A stretch of 64,000 bases of DNA from NCBI GenBank assembly GCA_023053545.1, contig JAKZAN010000002.1, positions 1,472,375-1,536,374 of the forward strand, in the 5' to 3' direction. This document shows, in pieces, positions 14,801 to 25,578 of the stretch. Below the pieces are notes generated by a model. It did not search any database. It was not told the origin of the DNA and saw only the letters and a list, made by a program, of their open reading frames with translations. The translations under genes and the position numbers were made by a program. The stretch's first letter is position 1. The number at the start of each line of letters is the position of its first letter. This DNA is from Lepidurus packardi (lineage: Eukaryota; Arthropoda; Branchiopoda; Notostraca; Triopsidae).

Positions 14801-17800
14801 TGATGATGCCATCGTTATAGCATGCAAAAAGCCGAATCAAGTCTCGGAAAAGCAGCATAAACGCTGTGTTGATGACTCCATTAGTGAGTTCGTTGCTCGA
14901 GCAATCAAATTCCAGCAAAGCATCCAAATGGCTCTGCAAAACGGGTAACATTTTCAACAATTTATCGGTAGGCATCGTACGTAAGGTGCCGTCTTCCTTC
15001 CTACAACAACAAAAAATGGGTTAATTCTCAATAGTAAAATCGTACCAATAAGTGCAATATATTCGTAAAAGTAAATTAATATTATTAATATCTTATAGTA
15101 TTTGAACATCGATGGAAATTTCCCACAAAACCCATCCCTTGTAATGGCTGACTTCATGAAAATCTTTTACTTTAATGAGAAATGTTCAAATAAATCAATT
15201 CTTACTAAAAATCTTAGAATTGTTCAAATAAATTCAAATAAATTTTCAAAGTAAGTTCAAAGAAGTTTAAATAAATTTTTGTTCAAATAAATCAATTCTT
15301 ACTAAAAATAGAATTGGAGTTGGAATTTCTTACCCGCGTTTTACTTTGCAGAAATCAAAGGCGACAGTGCGGTACGCTATCGCTTTCTCGTTCAAATATT
15401 TGGCATAACGTCGAATAAACGGAGACATATCATATCCTAAAAAAGGGACCAAAGAAAAACATAAGAAGCATTAAGACTTGGCTTTTCAGGATTGTCAAGT
15501 GGTTGCTAACATGCACATTTGGACCCTCAAACGCATTCCACTTGAGATCTTTCTCCGTTTAAAATTTTTTACATTTTTTTTTTTTACATTTTAGAACCAC
15601 TTGAATCCCAAAAACAGTGAGATAAGACATGCAACACATCTTTCAACATGCCATACTCATTAAGTCATGGGTTAATATATATGGGAGACTCTTAACATGC
15701 CTCGAAGAGATTCTTTTTTTGTTTTATATATGAAAATAACCTTAGCAAGAAACAACGACAGAACACATATTTAAAAAAAAAAAAAAAAAAAGAAACCCCA
15801 TGACCAAATGACTGAACAAAACGATTTGATTTGACTTACCCCCAGGTGCTACGTTTTTTGCATTTTTTAAGGAATTTGTGTTAAGAAAGGGAGACAGGAC
15901 AAGAAAAACAAAAAAAAGAGCAATTAGCAAAACACGCACATACACACACACGAGGTCAAATTAGTTATGTGACCAGAAAGTAAATTTTGAGCCTTTCTTC
16001 TGTTATAGTTCTTGGAAACTCACACTCATAGATTCAAAATAAATTTTTCCCGCATTTTCTGGTTTGAAATTTTTTTTTACATTACTCTAACAAAAATAAC
16101 ATAAAAGTACAGAAAAACAGTTTTGACACTAGTGTAGAGAATTTCTGATATTAGTAGAAACGGAACAAATGTGGCCAATTTGTTAGACATGAATTCTACT
16201 ACGATTTGGTAAATTTTTTCTCAGAATTTTGAATTATTTGAATTATATAATTATCAATTTTTTAAAACCACAAAAAGGGGATTGAATAATTAAAAATGAC
16301 TTGTGAACTATTTTAATTATATAACTATGCCAGCAGACTTCTAAAGAAAGCTTCTAACAGTAATGTAGGCGAATTCTAACTTGAATAGAGAAGCTTGGAT
16401 TTACGTGAAAACTCGCAAAGACGAATTGGCAAGTAAGACTATTATCTTTCATTTTTGTTATAAACAAACTTAACTTTAAAAAACCAATGACGGCTTATAT
16501 TTTTTTACTGAAACGTAAAAAAAAAATGCAAATGTCTTCTGACCTATCATAACTCTTAACTAAACTAACCTAACTTCTAGATGGGACAAATCCGAAATTA
16601 TCCCCCCAAAAAAATCTATTGGTGCATTTTCGAATCTTAAAAAGGCTCAAAGAATAATTTCTGGTAATTTCAAATAAATCTTTTAATCTTCTTTAACATC
16701 TCAATAAACAACTCTTTCACTTACCCGCGACGCCGGATTTATCCAAAAAATTTCCCAGTTGGAAATTACAATTACTCGACGCCAAATACTGCGTAAATCT
16801 CTATAGAAACCAAAAGTAAAAAAAAAGAAATTCCGTTATAGTTCCACTGAAGAAACCAAAATAAAACCCAAAACCAAACAAACCTCGTTGCCATAACACA
16901 TGAGATGATGAACTGTGACTAACGCCTTGAAAACGACCACCCAACTGGTATTCTGCGACCGCTCAATCAGCAAATTCGCCAATTGCGGAATCGACACGTT
17001 CGGTTCATTGGTGCAATGCAGTAAATCTGAAAAAAATAAATAGAATAAAATCTTATAAAATATGCCAATTCCAATCCACCCAAATTTAGAAAATCCGCAA
17101 CGTTTCATCTCCTTCCAAATGGAATCCCTTTTTTAAAAACTTTTTCTTTGACTTATTTACTCGCTCAAGTTATTTACTCAAGTGAACAAAAAGGAATTAG
17201 AAGTAAAAAGATTCGAAAAGAGAAGTGCAACAGCCTAACTAAGCCCATCAACGCCGATAATCAGGACCGGAAACGAGCCAGGCCGGCTCCCAACCCCCTT
17301 TTCAATATCCGCCACATAACTCAAGCTTAGCAACACGAAGAACCGAAAAACGCGTCCAACGTTCAACCGAAATTCTAATTTTAAGTCCCAAAACGCTGCC
17401 AAAATACTACTCATCTGTCACTCCTTTCTCGCGTTCTCTTAAAACCTCCTTGGAATAACCTTGCTTTTTCATCTGCTCCCTTGCTTCCGTTGTCTTGCTT
17501 ATTTTCCTATTGAATTTTCCTAAATTACAAAAAATTCAATAAAAAATCTTTGAAATTTAAGCGCATTGACAACTTTGGCTTGTTTTTCCCTAGTAGAAAT
17601 CTGACACCCCATCCCAAGATTCGCGATCAAAAGAAGAACTTGTTTGTTTGGGGGGAGGGGGGTTAGAAGGACGTGGCACAAGTCTTTGGCGCAAGATCAA
17701 TACTCCCCAAAACTCCTCGTGACGTCACGAGGGGTCTCCCCACGAATCAATGTTAAAGCGAAGGGGAATATTCTAAGAAACAAAAGATCAATATTAACGT

Positions 17801-18564
17801 TCCTCTCGAGTTATCTGAATCAATATTTAGATGATAATTTAGGTTAAATTATAAATGGTTGAGCGAATAGGGGGCGGGTCCGTTTGGGTTAGTTTGACAT
17901 GGGTTTTTCTTTATAGCTTCTGGGTATATTTGAACTCAGGCCCTAAAGACGTGCATTGTTGAGTTTAACGCCAGGGACTTGATGAAATGCTACGCCAACG
18001 CCTAATTTGCATGGTTTTATTAAAACTAAATAAAACTAGAGAAATTAAGAAATATACATAAATTAAACTTATCAAACTACTCAAGTTGTTTAGAGTTTAT
18101 AACCTTGGAGCATTTGATTTAAGACTGTGGGGCTTGGAAAATTGAGATTAGATTAGAATCTGAGTTGATGTATCGACGACGTCATCAGATCAGCTGTTAC
18201 ACACTTTTCCAAGTGTTTTCCAGAAAGTTTGGACCCAAACGTTGTCTGGTGTAACTCGAGAGTTCTCCAGAAGGGAGGAAACGTGAAAAGACTGTTGAGT
18301 ACGCCCACTTTGGGGCAATGATACTTGATATCTATAATCTCCTGCAAGGCGTACTATTTTTATCTTAAAAAATTGTGGCGTGGAAAATGGGAGTTTGAAA
18401 TGTTTTTGAAAGGAAGATTGGATATATTTACAGTCTAAATGCTTCTTTTTGGGGCCGTTGATTTCTTCGGTGGTGGCTTTGCAGACGGATTTGGCTAGTC
18501 CTTGGCCAGCAATAGAAAAGCGAGCCGCTAAAATGCGATCATTAATGGTCTGTCCTGATGACAT
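8898..18564 (-). CDS. AP180/PICALM clathrin assembly protein (ANTH domain)
   Basis: Endocytic adaptor: its ANTH domain binds PI(4,5)P2 and the tail recruits clathrin and AP-2. Exons, 5' to 3' on the minus strand: 18564-18432, 17036-16884, 16800-16735, 15436-15334, 15000-14792, 13750-13644, then 13505-13464 or 13347-13306, 13037-12949, 12581-12383, 12308-12171, 12114-11991, 11773-11687, 11467-10991, 10374-10161, 9222-8898. With one of the 42-nt exons the phases close, giving 821 residues. The start codon is followed by the lipid-binding motif [14 protein letters not shown]. The ANTH core includes [18 protein letters not shown] and NELTNGVIN. The tail is low complexity, with two NPF motifs (TNPFL, ANPFA), DLF/DLL clathrin-type motifs and a terminal DPFGAL. 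Introns hold a pogo-like element and other repeats. Human PICALM is shorter; insect Lap is comparable. Family identity is certain; individual tail splice sites are by eye. Confidence 0.95.
9277..10094. mobile_element. Non-autonomous pogo/Tc1-mariner-like element
   Basis: Lies in the last AP180 intron. It is flanked by TA on both sides. It begins CAGTGGAATCCGCTTATTTG and its other end, reverse-complemented, begins CAATCGACTCCAATTATTTG, so the termini are imperfect inverted repeats of about 25 bp. TA target duplications and CAGT-type ends are typical of pogo/Tigger-like mariner elements. The interior has no transposase frame and repeats ATTCAA and AATAAA motifs. It is itself interrupted by a small poly-A insertion. 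Confidence 0.7.
9693..9875 (+). mobile_element. Short poly-A retroposon with 47-bp flanking duplication
   Basis: The 47 bases at 9693-9739 (AAAGCCTTTCGTGG...AAGTTCTTG) recur at 9829-9875 with no mismatch that I can see. Between them are 89 bases ending in a run of about 20 A. This is the pattern of a target-primed reverse-transcription insertion: body, poly-A, target-site duplication. The body ends CTACGCGGGTTAAATAAA, like the 3' end of a LINE or its SINE. The duplication is long for such events. The identical arms suggest a recent insertion. Confidence 0.72.
13306..13347 (-). other. AP180 alternative exon B (42 nt)
   Basis: Encodes [14 protein letters not shown] in phase 0/0 between an upstream TAG acceptor and a GTAAAA donor. 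The same position in AP180 proteins reads VGIDxGDIPDL only once. It is a paralogue of the upstream exon at 13464-13505; both have exactly 14 codons, and each joins in frame to KVAE before and [10 protein letters not shown] after. Confidence 0.8.
13464..13505 (-). other. AP180 alternative exon A (42 nt)
   Basis: Encodes [14 protein letters not shown] in phase 0/0 after an AAG acceptor and before a GTAAAT donor. Eight of fourteen residues match exon B and most of the rest are conservative changes, while the DNA is well diverged at third positions. This points to an old exon duplication kept under constraint. Confidence 0.8.
13853..14210. mobile_element. Inverted-repeat element copy A with TTAGG tract
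   Basis: In an AP180 intron. One end reads TTCTCCGGTTAAAAC; the other, reverse-complemented, reads ACGTTCTCCGGATTTAGTAA. The interior has a TTAGG-like tract at about 13990-14018 and a partly palindromic block around ATTCTCATCAACGAAA. The same end and interior recur at 43231-43415 and 54519-54806, so this is a dispersed family. No coding capacity is seen, so it is probably a MITE-like DNA transposon. Confidence 0.7.
15840..15848 (-). other. Candidate 9-nt AP180 microexon
   Basis: Between ANTH exons ending GCG G (16735) and starting GA TAT (15436) lies CACCTGGGG, bounded by AG before and GTAAGT after. It is nine bases in the right phase and would change VAGYDM to VAAPGGYDM. As I recall, Drosophila Lap has a Gly/Pro-rich insert at this site. 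A perfect donor and phase are suggestive, but such short matches also arise by chance. Confidence 0.45.
17037..18431. other. AP180 intron 1 (1.4 kb)
   Basis: Long first intron of the AP180 gene. No exon is visible. The minus strand at 17921-18004 has a tRNA-like arrangement (see findings). The rest is ordinary AT-rich sequence. A donor-like GTAAAT at 18431 and a TTTCAG acceptor at 17037 define it. Confidence 0.7.
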
Positions 18565-19711
18565 GTTTGCGCTGCAAAGCGGTTAAAAAACTAACACAGT
18601 TTTTTCACCGAAGGGAATTTTTAGGTTTCCCCAATGCAGGTGTCTTAACTTGGAATTTTCACGAACTCAAATGCACAGACTGGGCTTTTGTATTTTCAAT
18701 TATAGGCTGGGAAAGCGAAAGTTTCTTGATTTACGCATAAAATCCAGCCAAGCACTATTAAAAACACGACAGGATAGTCCGACAGCCTCTTGCAAGCACA
18801 AATGGCGACGTCGACCACCGAACTGCCTGAATTTCAAACCGGGAATGGTCTCAAGCAACAAGTTCGCTTTTCCTTTTCTAGGAAGAACTGCGAACGTGTC
18901 ACGAGTATTAAAGTTACCAGTACCGGTCTATCGAAAGATCGAAATTCATGTCCTTGTATGGCCCTTCAGTAGTGCTCCAAACGGCGAGCGACGCAGTTTT
19001 AAAACGATTTACAGAGGAAACCGCGAAAGATATATGCAAAAAAATACTCACCGATATTTCGATGTCATGATAACAGAGTAAATATTCAATCTTATACTCT
19101 TACATTGACAGTATATCAATTTTAAAGCACACATAATACATTTTAAAGCATTATAACAGACTGTAAATAAAAATTAAATGTTTCGACTGCCCACAGACTG
19201 CTGGGGCGAGGAATACAAAAATTTGAACTGAAGTCAGGGATGTTGCTAAGGCATCATAACCCCTGCCCATTGGCAAATGGATACGATTGGTAAGAAGAAA
19301 AAAGTATTTGTCGTTCAAAAGTATTTTTTCGCAACAAAACTATTTTGTCGTTCTTCCGAGACGCAACATTTTTTCGTGTTAAGCCATTCTTGTTTCATGT
19401 TGAAGGAATTTTTTTTTATGAAATTACGTACTATTTTGTCCGGACCAGAATATAATTTTCTGTTAACCGATTGTTCATGTTAGACGTTTTCTTGTTGAAT
19501 GATTTCCACGGTATTAGCAAAATCACATTTAAAACTGTCTGTTCTCGCCGCTAGGGCGTTTATTTACTACGGAACTGGATGCAATATAGCATTCAACTCT
19601 TGCACATCGCTACACTTTACAGCCGGCTGTTAACCTGTTTGTGTTTTTCGAGCAAAACTGTGCAAAAGAAAACTGCTTACTAGTGTATAAAGCACCTAAT
19701 CCAAAGGAAAA
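18565..19711. other. Spacer between AP180 and glucosidase II beta
   Basis: Separates the AP180 start from the glucosidase II beta start; the two genes diverge. It holds a possible small two-exon gene (18802-19070). A repeat at about 19120-19258 recurs inverted at 42577-42715. Confidence 0.6.
18802..19070 (+). CDS. Possible small two-exon gene, 69 residues
   Basis: ATG at 18802 follows GCACAA. Exon 1 would be 18802-18861, encoding MATSTTELPEFQTGNGLKQQ. A 59-nt intron beginning GTTCGC and ending ACCAG would join it in phase 0 to exon 2, 18921-19070. Exon 2 has protein-like composition (VVLQTASDAVLKRFTEETAK) and ends TGA. The intron length fits this genome, but the donor is weak. I recognise no family. 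Alternatively these are chance frames in the divergent promoter region. Confidence 0.3.
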
Positions 19712-21896
19712 ATGAAGCGATCGAATTGTATAGAATTAATAATTCTTCTAATCATAGGTCTTTCCGCCAAACCGACCAATAGTTCTCAAGTTTTACGACC
19801 AAGAGGAGTTTCCTTGTCAAGTATGCCTCGTCTGCCATTAATTATATATTACTTATTAGTATGAATACTCACATGCGAGAAGGTCCAGTGCACTAAAAAT
19901 AATCTTTATGTATTCTGTTTTTACTTTATATTGCTTATAGAAGCTTCATTGTATGATGCCGAACGTGATTTCACGTGCTTAGACGGGAGCGGTTCCATTC
20001 CTTTTCGTTACATAAATGACGACTATTGTGATTGCGAAGACGGTAGTGACGAACCAGGCACTTCTGCTTGCCCTAATGGCAGTTTCTTCTGCTCCAATTT
20101 GGGTCACAAAGGTCTAACTGTACCCTCTTCACGAGTAAACGACGGAATTTGCGGTAAATTCTTCTAAAAAAAAACTTATGTAATTTGCATGTTGCACCTG
20201 TTTGCAACTATTTAATCCCTTTTTAAATCCTTTCAGATTGCTGCGATGGATCCGATGAGTATTCATCTGGTGCCAATTGCCCCAATACCTGCCGACTGAT
20301 GGGAGCAGCCGCTCGGGAAGAAGCTGAACGCAAGTGGGAACTCGAGAACCAAGGCTTTGCTACCAAACTCCAGTATATCGAGCAAGCTAAAACGTCTAAG
20401 AAATCCCGCGTAGAGCGTTCTGCTGCCCTAAAAGCCGAGCAGGTCGAAGCTGAGGCCCTCCGATCCGAGAAAGAAGATGTAAAGAAGACAGCCGAAGAAG
20501 CCGAGAAAGAAGTGCTTGAGAAATACCGCGCAGCAGAGGAAGCGGACCGCAAAAGCAAGGAAGAACAAGACCGTAATGCCCGCGAGGCTGAAGCGACGGC
20601 TGCATTTGAAAAGCTCGACACTAGTCAAGATGCCAAGTGTGATATTTTTTGACAGTTTTGATAAAAATGTGCTAACTTGGGCTCTTTTTTGCGTAGGTTA
20701 CAAGTGGTAGAGATCCAAGCGCATTTAATGTTCGATCAAAACCGGGATGGTGTGGTCTCAATCGAAGAAGCCAAGTTTTTCTTGCATAGCGAAGACGAAA
20801 TGGGCAAGGAAGAGTTTCTGACGACGGGCTGGATGCTCATGAAACCTTACTTTATGATGCAAAACGGAGCTTTCAAAGCACCCGAAGTGGCTGCTCCGTC
20901 CTCAGACGAAAAACCGGATTCCCAGCATGAAACGGAGCACGAGGAGGAGATTGAGCACGAAGAGCCTCTCGAGGAACACGAAGAAGAGGAGGAAGAAGAA
21001 GAAGAACCTCCAAAAGAGGAAACCCAAGCTACTGCTACGCAGTCGCAGCAATACGATCCAGAAACACAAGTGTTAATCGATGGTTTGTATTTAAAATCCT
21101 TTAAGTACTTCTTAAATTCAAAGAACTTTTGTTTCCATTCTTCTTTCTTGTCTTTTTAGCTGCGAATTTGGCAAGAGAAGCATTCGACGCCGCAGATAAG
21201 CGAGTCAGGGAAATCGAACGCGAATTAAACCAATTACAAGACTCCACTAGCAAGGATTATGGTCCAGATGACGCGTTTTTGGCCCTAGAAGGTCATTGTT
21301 ACGATTACAATGATCGGGAGTACACGTACAGGCTTTGCCCTTTTGATAACGTAATATCTTTTGTACACTGGTTCAAAAATTTCTGTTAAAAATGGGTCTG
21401 CGGGTATTTCATATTTATTTACTTTTTATTTTTATGTGTTTCTAGGCGAGCCAAAGACCTAAACATGGTGGAAGTGAGACGAGATTGGGTGCTTGGTCGC
21501 ACTGGGAAGGGTCCCAGGACAACAAGTATAGTCAGATGGTTTACGACAAGGGAGTTCAGTGTTGGAACGGACCGCAGCGATCAGCCAAGGTAATCATGTG
21601 CTGAAAGGCGAGAATTTCACCTTTTAGCCTGTAAACTCCAATAGACATCAAAAGAGAGCAACATGTTTGAGAAATGAAGGAGTGGAAGTTTCCGGAATGA
21701 ACAGAGGGGTTTAATTTAGCTCTTAATTAATTTTTGTCTGTTAAAGGTAATTGTTTCTTGTGGTGTGGACAACCAATTGACGGCCGTGAGCGAGCCGAAT
21801 CGATGCGAGTATGAAATCAAGTTCAGTACCCCTGCTGCGTGTAACCAGCCCCCGGGCAAACCACAAGATTATTTGGATATGCATGACGAACTGTAA
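19712..21896 (+). CDS. Glucosidase II beta subunit (PRKCSH/GTB1)
   Basis: Non-catalytic ER subunit of glucosidase II, which trims glucose from N-glycans in the calnexin cycle; it retains the alpha subunit and binds mannose. Exons: 19712-19820, 19941-20153, 20237-20636, 20697-21082, 21160-21350, 21446-21589, 21747-21896. All phases close, giving 530 residues. A signal peptide ([13 protein letters not shown]) is followed by two LDL-receptor-A-like cysteine modules ([20 protein letters not shown] and [14 protein letters not shown]). Next come a long charged coiled coil, an EF-hand-like [12 protein letters not shown] and an acidic Glu tract. The C-terminal mannose-6-phosphate-receptor homology domain starts around YRLCPF. 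The protein ends HDEL, the ER-retention signal. This match is unambiguous. Confidence 0.97.
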
Positions 21897-22246
21897 CGAG
21901 AGGTTCAAGGCAACGGTGCAAATTGGGTTTCCTTCCTCTTTTGTTCTTTTTTAGAGTGTGTAGACCTTGTTGTAACCATTCCTTACGTTCACACTCGTGT
22001 GAGCAATACACATTCTTTCACGAGACGCTTTAAAGTGTTTTTACTTTAATTGTTCTTAACATAAAATGCGTTAAACAAGTTAAAACGGTTGATTATTCTG
22101 AACATCGCTGAGCAATTCGGATTTTGCGCCTAAAAACTGATTTGCTGCGCCTTCTAGCGCATTAGGGCGAAAATACTCTCGTAAATAAACAGAAAATGGA
22201 TCACATCAAGTTTTAACTCATCAAAAGACTCGTTAATTAGTGCAAT

Positions 22247-25200
22247 ATGTCGTTTTTAAGAGGATCTGCAAATTATGTGTGGTGCACGACAAGTGTATTG
22301 GGTAAAGGAGCTACGGGAGCGGTTTTCCAAGGCGTTAATAAGGTTCAAAAGCGTTATAATATTCGAAGTTCAGGGACCAATTTTGATTGTTGATCATGCC
22401 ATTTTCCCTTCTTAGCATACTGGTGAAGCCGTGGCTGTGAAAACATTTAACCAGTTAAGTCATATGAGACCCCAAGAAGTACAAATGCGAGAATTTGAGG
22501 TGCTAAAGAAGGTGAAACACGAGAATATCGTGAAACTCTTGGCGATTGAAGAAGAAGTAACATTATTTTGCCCAAAACTATTCTTTATAATTCAGTTATT
22601 TTTACCGCTGCATCGAAATAGCAAGAAGGCAAAGGCAAAGTGATAGTTATGGAGCTTTGCACAGGAGGAAGCCTTTTTAACATCTTGGATGACCCTGAAA
22701 ATAGTGCTGGGTTACCCGAAGATGAATTTCTCCTCGTTTTGGAGCATTTAAGTAAACTAAACAGATTTTTCTTATCAACAGTAGTTTCGTTATTGTCATC
22801 AATTGGTTTCAGGTGCTGGTATGAAGCATTTAAGGGACAATAACTTGGTCCATCGCGATCTAAAACCCGGAAATATCATGAAATTCATGGCTTTAGACGG
22901 GAGAACCATGTACAAATTGACGGATTTCGGCGCAGCACGTGAATTGGAAGATGATCAACAGTTTATGTCCTTATATGGCACCGAAGAGTACTTGGTATTT
23001 TTTCTTACGAAATTTTAAAGTTAAGTTTTTAATCTCAAAATCGTGTTTCCTCTTATTTTTATTCGCAGCATCCTGATATGTATGAAAGAGCGGTTCTAAG
23101 GAAGCCTGTAGGCAAAACCTTTGGTGCTACTGTGGATTTATGGTAAACTAAACGTAGTATAACAGAATTCGAGCGTTAAACTAACAAATAATACATTTTA
23201 AAGGTCAATTGGAGTAACTTTATATCACGTAGCGACTGGTTTCCTTCCATTTCGACCATTTGGAGGACGTCGTAACAAAGAAACGATGTAAAATTAGCTT
23301 TTCTTAATCGTTCGAGAATTTCAAATGTCTCAATGTTTTAGGTATTTTATTACTGCTAAGAAAGCGTCCGGAGTCATTTCAGGTGTCCAAACCTCTGAAA
23401 ATGGGGAAATTAAATGGAATAGAGAACTCCCAGACTCCTGTTTACTTAGCGCGTAGGTTAAAATACGTTCTTATATTAGAAAACCATCAGTTATGCGATT
23501 AAAACGGATGGAATATTTTCTAGTGGGATAAAAAAAATCGTCACACCCCTTTTTGCTGGTCTGATGGAGGTGGACCCGCATCGGATGTGGAACTTTGATC
23601 GTTTTTTCCAAGAAGTGATTGCCATTTTACTGCGCAAGCCAATCCACGTATTCTACGTGAACAAACTGCAGAGTTTGCGAGCATATATTCTTCCTTCCGA
23701 GCGGTAAACCGCCTTAAATTAGTTAGTTCCCCAAAGACTCGAAACACTATACTTTCTTTTTCCTTAGAACGGATGAATTAAGAAGATTATTACAAGAACA
23801 AACTGAAATCCCTCCGGCTAATCAACTGCTCGTCTTCCAAGACAGATGGCTGGCCGAATGGGAGAAAGACGACAATATTATGCACCAAACAGATTACCCC
23901 GTCACTGCCTTGGATAAACCTGTTATTTTATTCAATAAAGAGAATAATAACGTCTCTTATACCAATGAAATGGAACTTCGTAACTCGTTTTTTCGTCTTT
24001 AATTAAAATTTGAAAGCGTTTAACGTGTATTTTCTTTTCGTTTTCTAGCCAAATTCCCCTTATTTCCCAGTACCGTTTCGGTGGAAACGGATGCAGCGTT
24101 AGCGAAGCAGTTTTGCAGCGTAAGCCACGCCCTTAAGCGCCGAATCGAAGAATTATCTCGCGCAGCTCAACTCATGAACTCCGCAGCGAAAAATCTCATG
24201 TAAAGCACATGCAAATGGCTTTCCATTCTTCCGAATTTCTCAACTTTCTCATTGTAATTTGATAATTACTCGTGATTTTTTTTATTAGTGGCGCCATCAT
24301 GCATCAATTGAAAGCATTGACGCATTTGAGTCTCAAGTGCCAAGACCAATTCGGAGCCCTAACCAAGTTGCACAAATGGATGGAAACCTTTCATCAACAC
24401 GTGAAAGCCATATTAAACGACACAGAACGCGTCCAAGACCTCGTTACAAAGCTCGACGCCATTGTTACCGACTCTACTTCGAAGCACAAAGAAGTAAACT
24501 TGTCAAAAGCTTATAATTTGCCCCGAAAAAAAAGTCCAAAGCTTGACACTTTTTACTTTCCGATCCTATATTTCTCTTCTAGTTGTCTTCAAACGTTCAT
24601 TCGCTACTTCCAAGCGTTCACCAACTGTCAGGAAAGGTCGTCCGGGACCAAAGCTTAAGCAAAGAGTGGAGAAGTATTGCCAATGCAATTCCCATGCTCG
24701 ATACAGTCCCCGGCAAGGCCAATACGTATGTTTCCAGACTCCGAGAATCATGGCAGCATTTGTTACGCGATCGAGCAGCTCGAGGTAGTATTCGAACTAC
24801 CTTCATGCTTCAAATAATCGAGTTAGAATGATTTAAGGTGATTTTTTCCAGTTTTAACCTACAATGATGAGCAATTCCATCTTTTGGAGAAGATCAAGAT
24901 GCAAGAAATGTCGAAATCGTTGGAACTTTTGCTCTCAATCGACTGCACTCCTGTTGTACACACCATGGCGGAAGCCCTGGCTGATTGGTACAAGTAATTA
25001 ACCTAATTATTCCCTAATTTACTTCCAATAATCCACTTTCAAAAGAAATTTCTTTCAATTTTCCTTGTTTTGTTTTTTTAATTTCATCTTATTTTTGTGT
25101 TTGGAAGCTCTAGAAGCCTAATATAATCCTTTCATTCGCAGAATGGCGCAAGCTGTGATTCTCCAAACAGAAATTCTGCAAAAAGACATGATGGTCTTGG

Positions 25201-25578
25201 ACAGCACGTGTCATGGAGCCACGGAATGTCAAGAACGGCTTCAAAACAGTTACAAATTGCAGCTCCATGAAGTTTCGAGTACGGTTACGCACCAAAAACA
25301 CATCTCCTCCGTCCCGCCCCCTGCGGCCTCCGCAATGGCTTTAGCTCCCCCCGATTCCGGTTCTGGAGTCAACAAGTTTAAAAAAACTGCCGAAATCAAA
25401 GCGAGGTAACAATTCTCTCATTGTTTTTAACATATTTTAATTACTTATGGGTTTGATTTCAAGGTTAAAAGAGCTAGAACTAGCTGAAGATGACATTTGG
25501 GAGATCGTCAATGAAACCAACGAGCTTTTAGTGAATTTGACTCAAGCTATCCACCCCGCCTTACCCACGAACTCTTAA
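22247..25578 (+). CDS. TBK1/IKK-epsilon family kinase
   Basis: Serine/threonine kinase of innate immune and autophagy signalling; the insect relative (IKKe/Ik2) also acts in cytoskeletal and apoptotic control. Exons: 22247-22342, 22416-22556, 22622-22751, 22813-22994, 23069-23142, 23204-23287, 23342-23452, 23524-23703, 23768-23979, 24049-24199, 24289-24493, 24583-24784, 24852-24993, 25142-25405, 25464-25578. All phases close at 762 residues; human TBK1 is 729. The kinase domain shows the Gly loop [23 protein letters not shown] and [11 protein letters not shown]. The activation-loop Ser of the [10 protein letters not shown] motif is kept. A ubiquitin-like domain follows (from about residue 300), then a coiled-coil scaffold region to the end. 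No key residue is missing. Confidence 0.96.

Noticed and set aside
20223..20621. Long minus-strand frames over the glucosidase II beta coiled coil
   Set aside because: Antisense shadows of the Glu/Lys/Ala-rich coding sequence.
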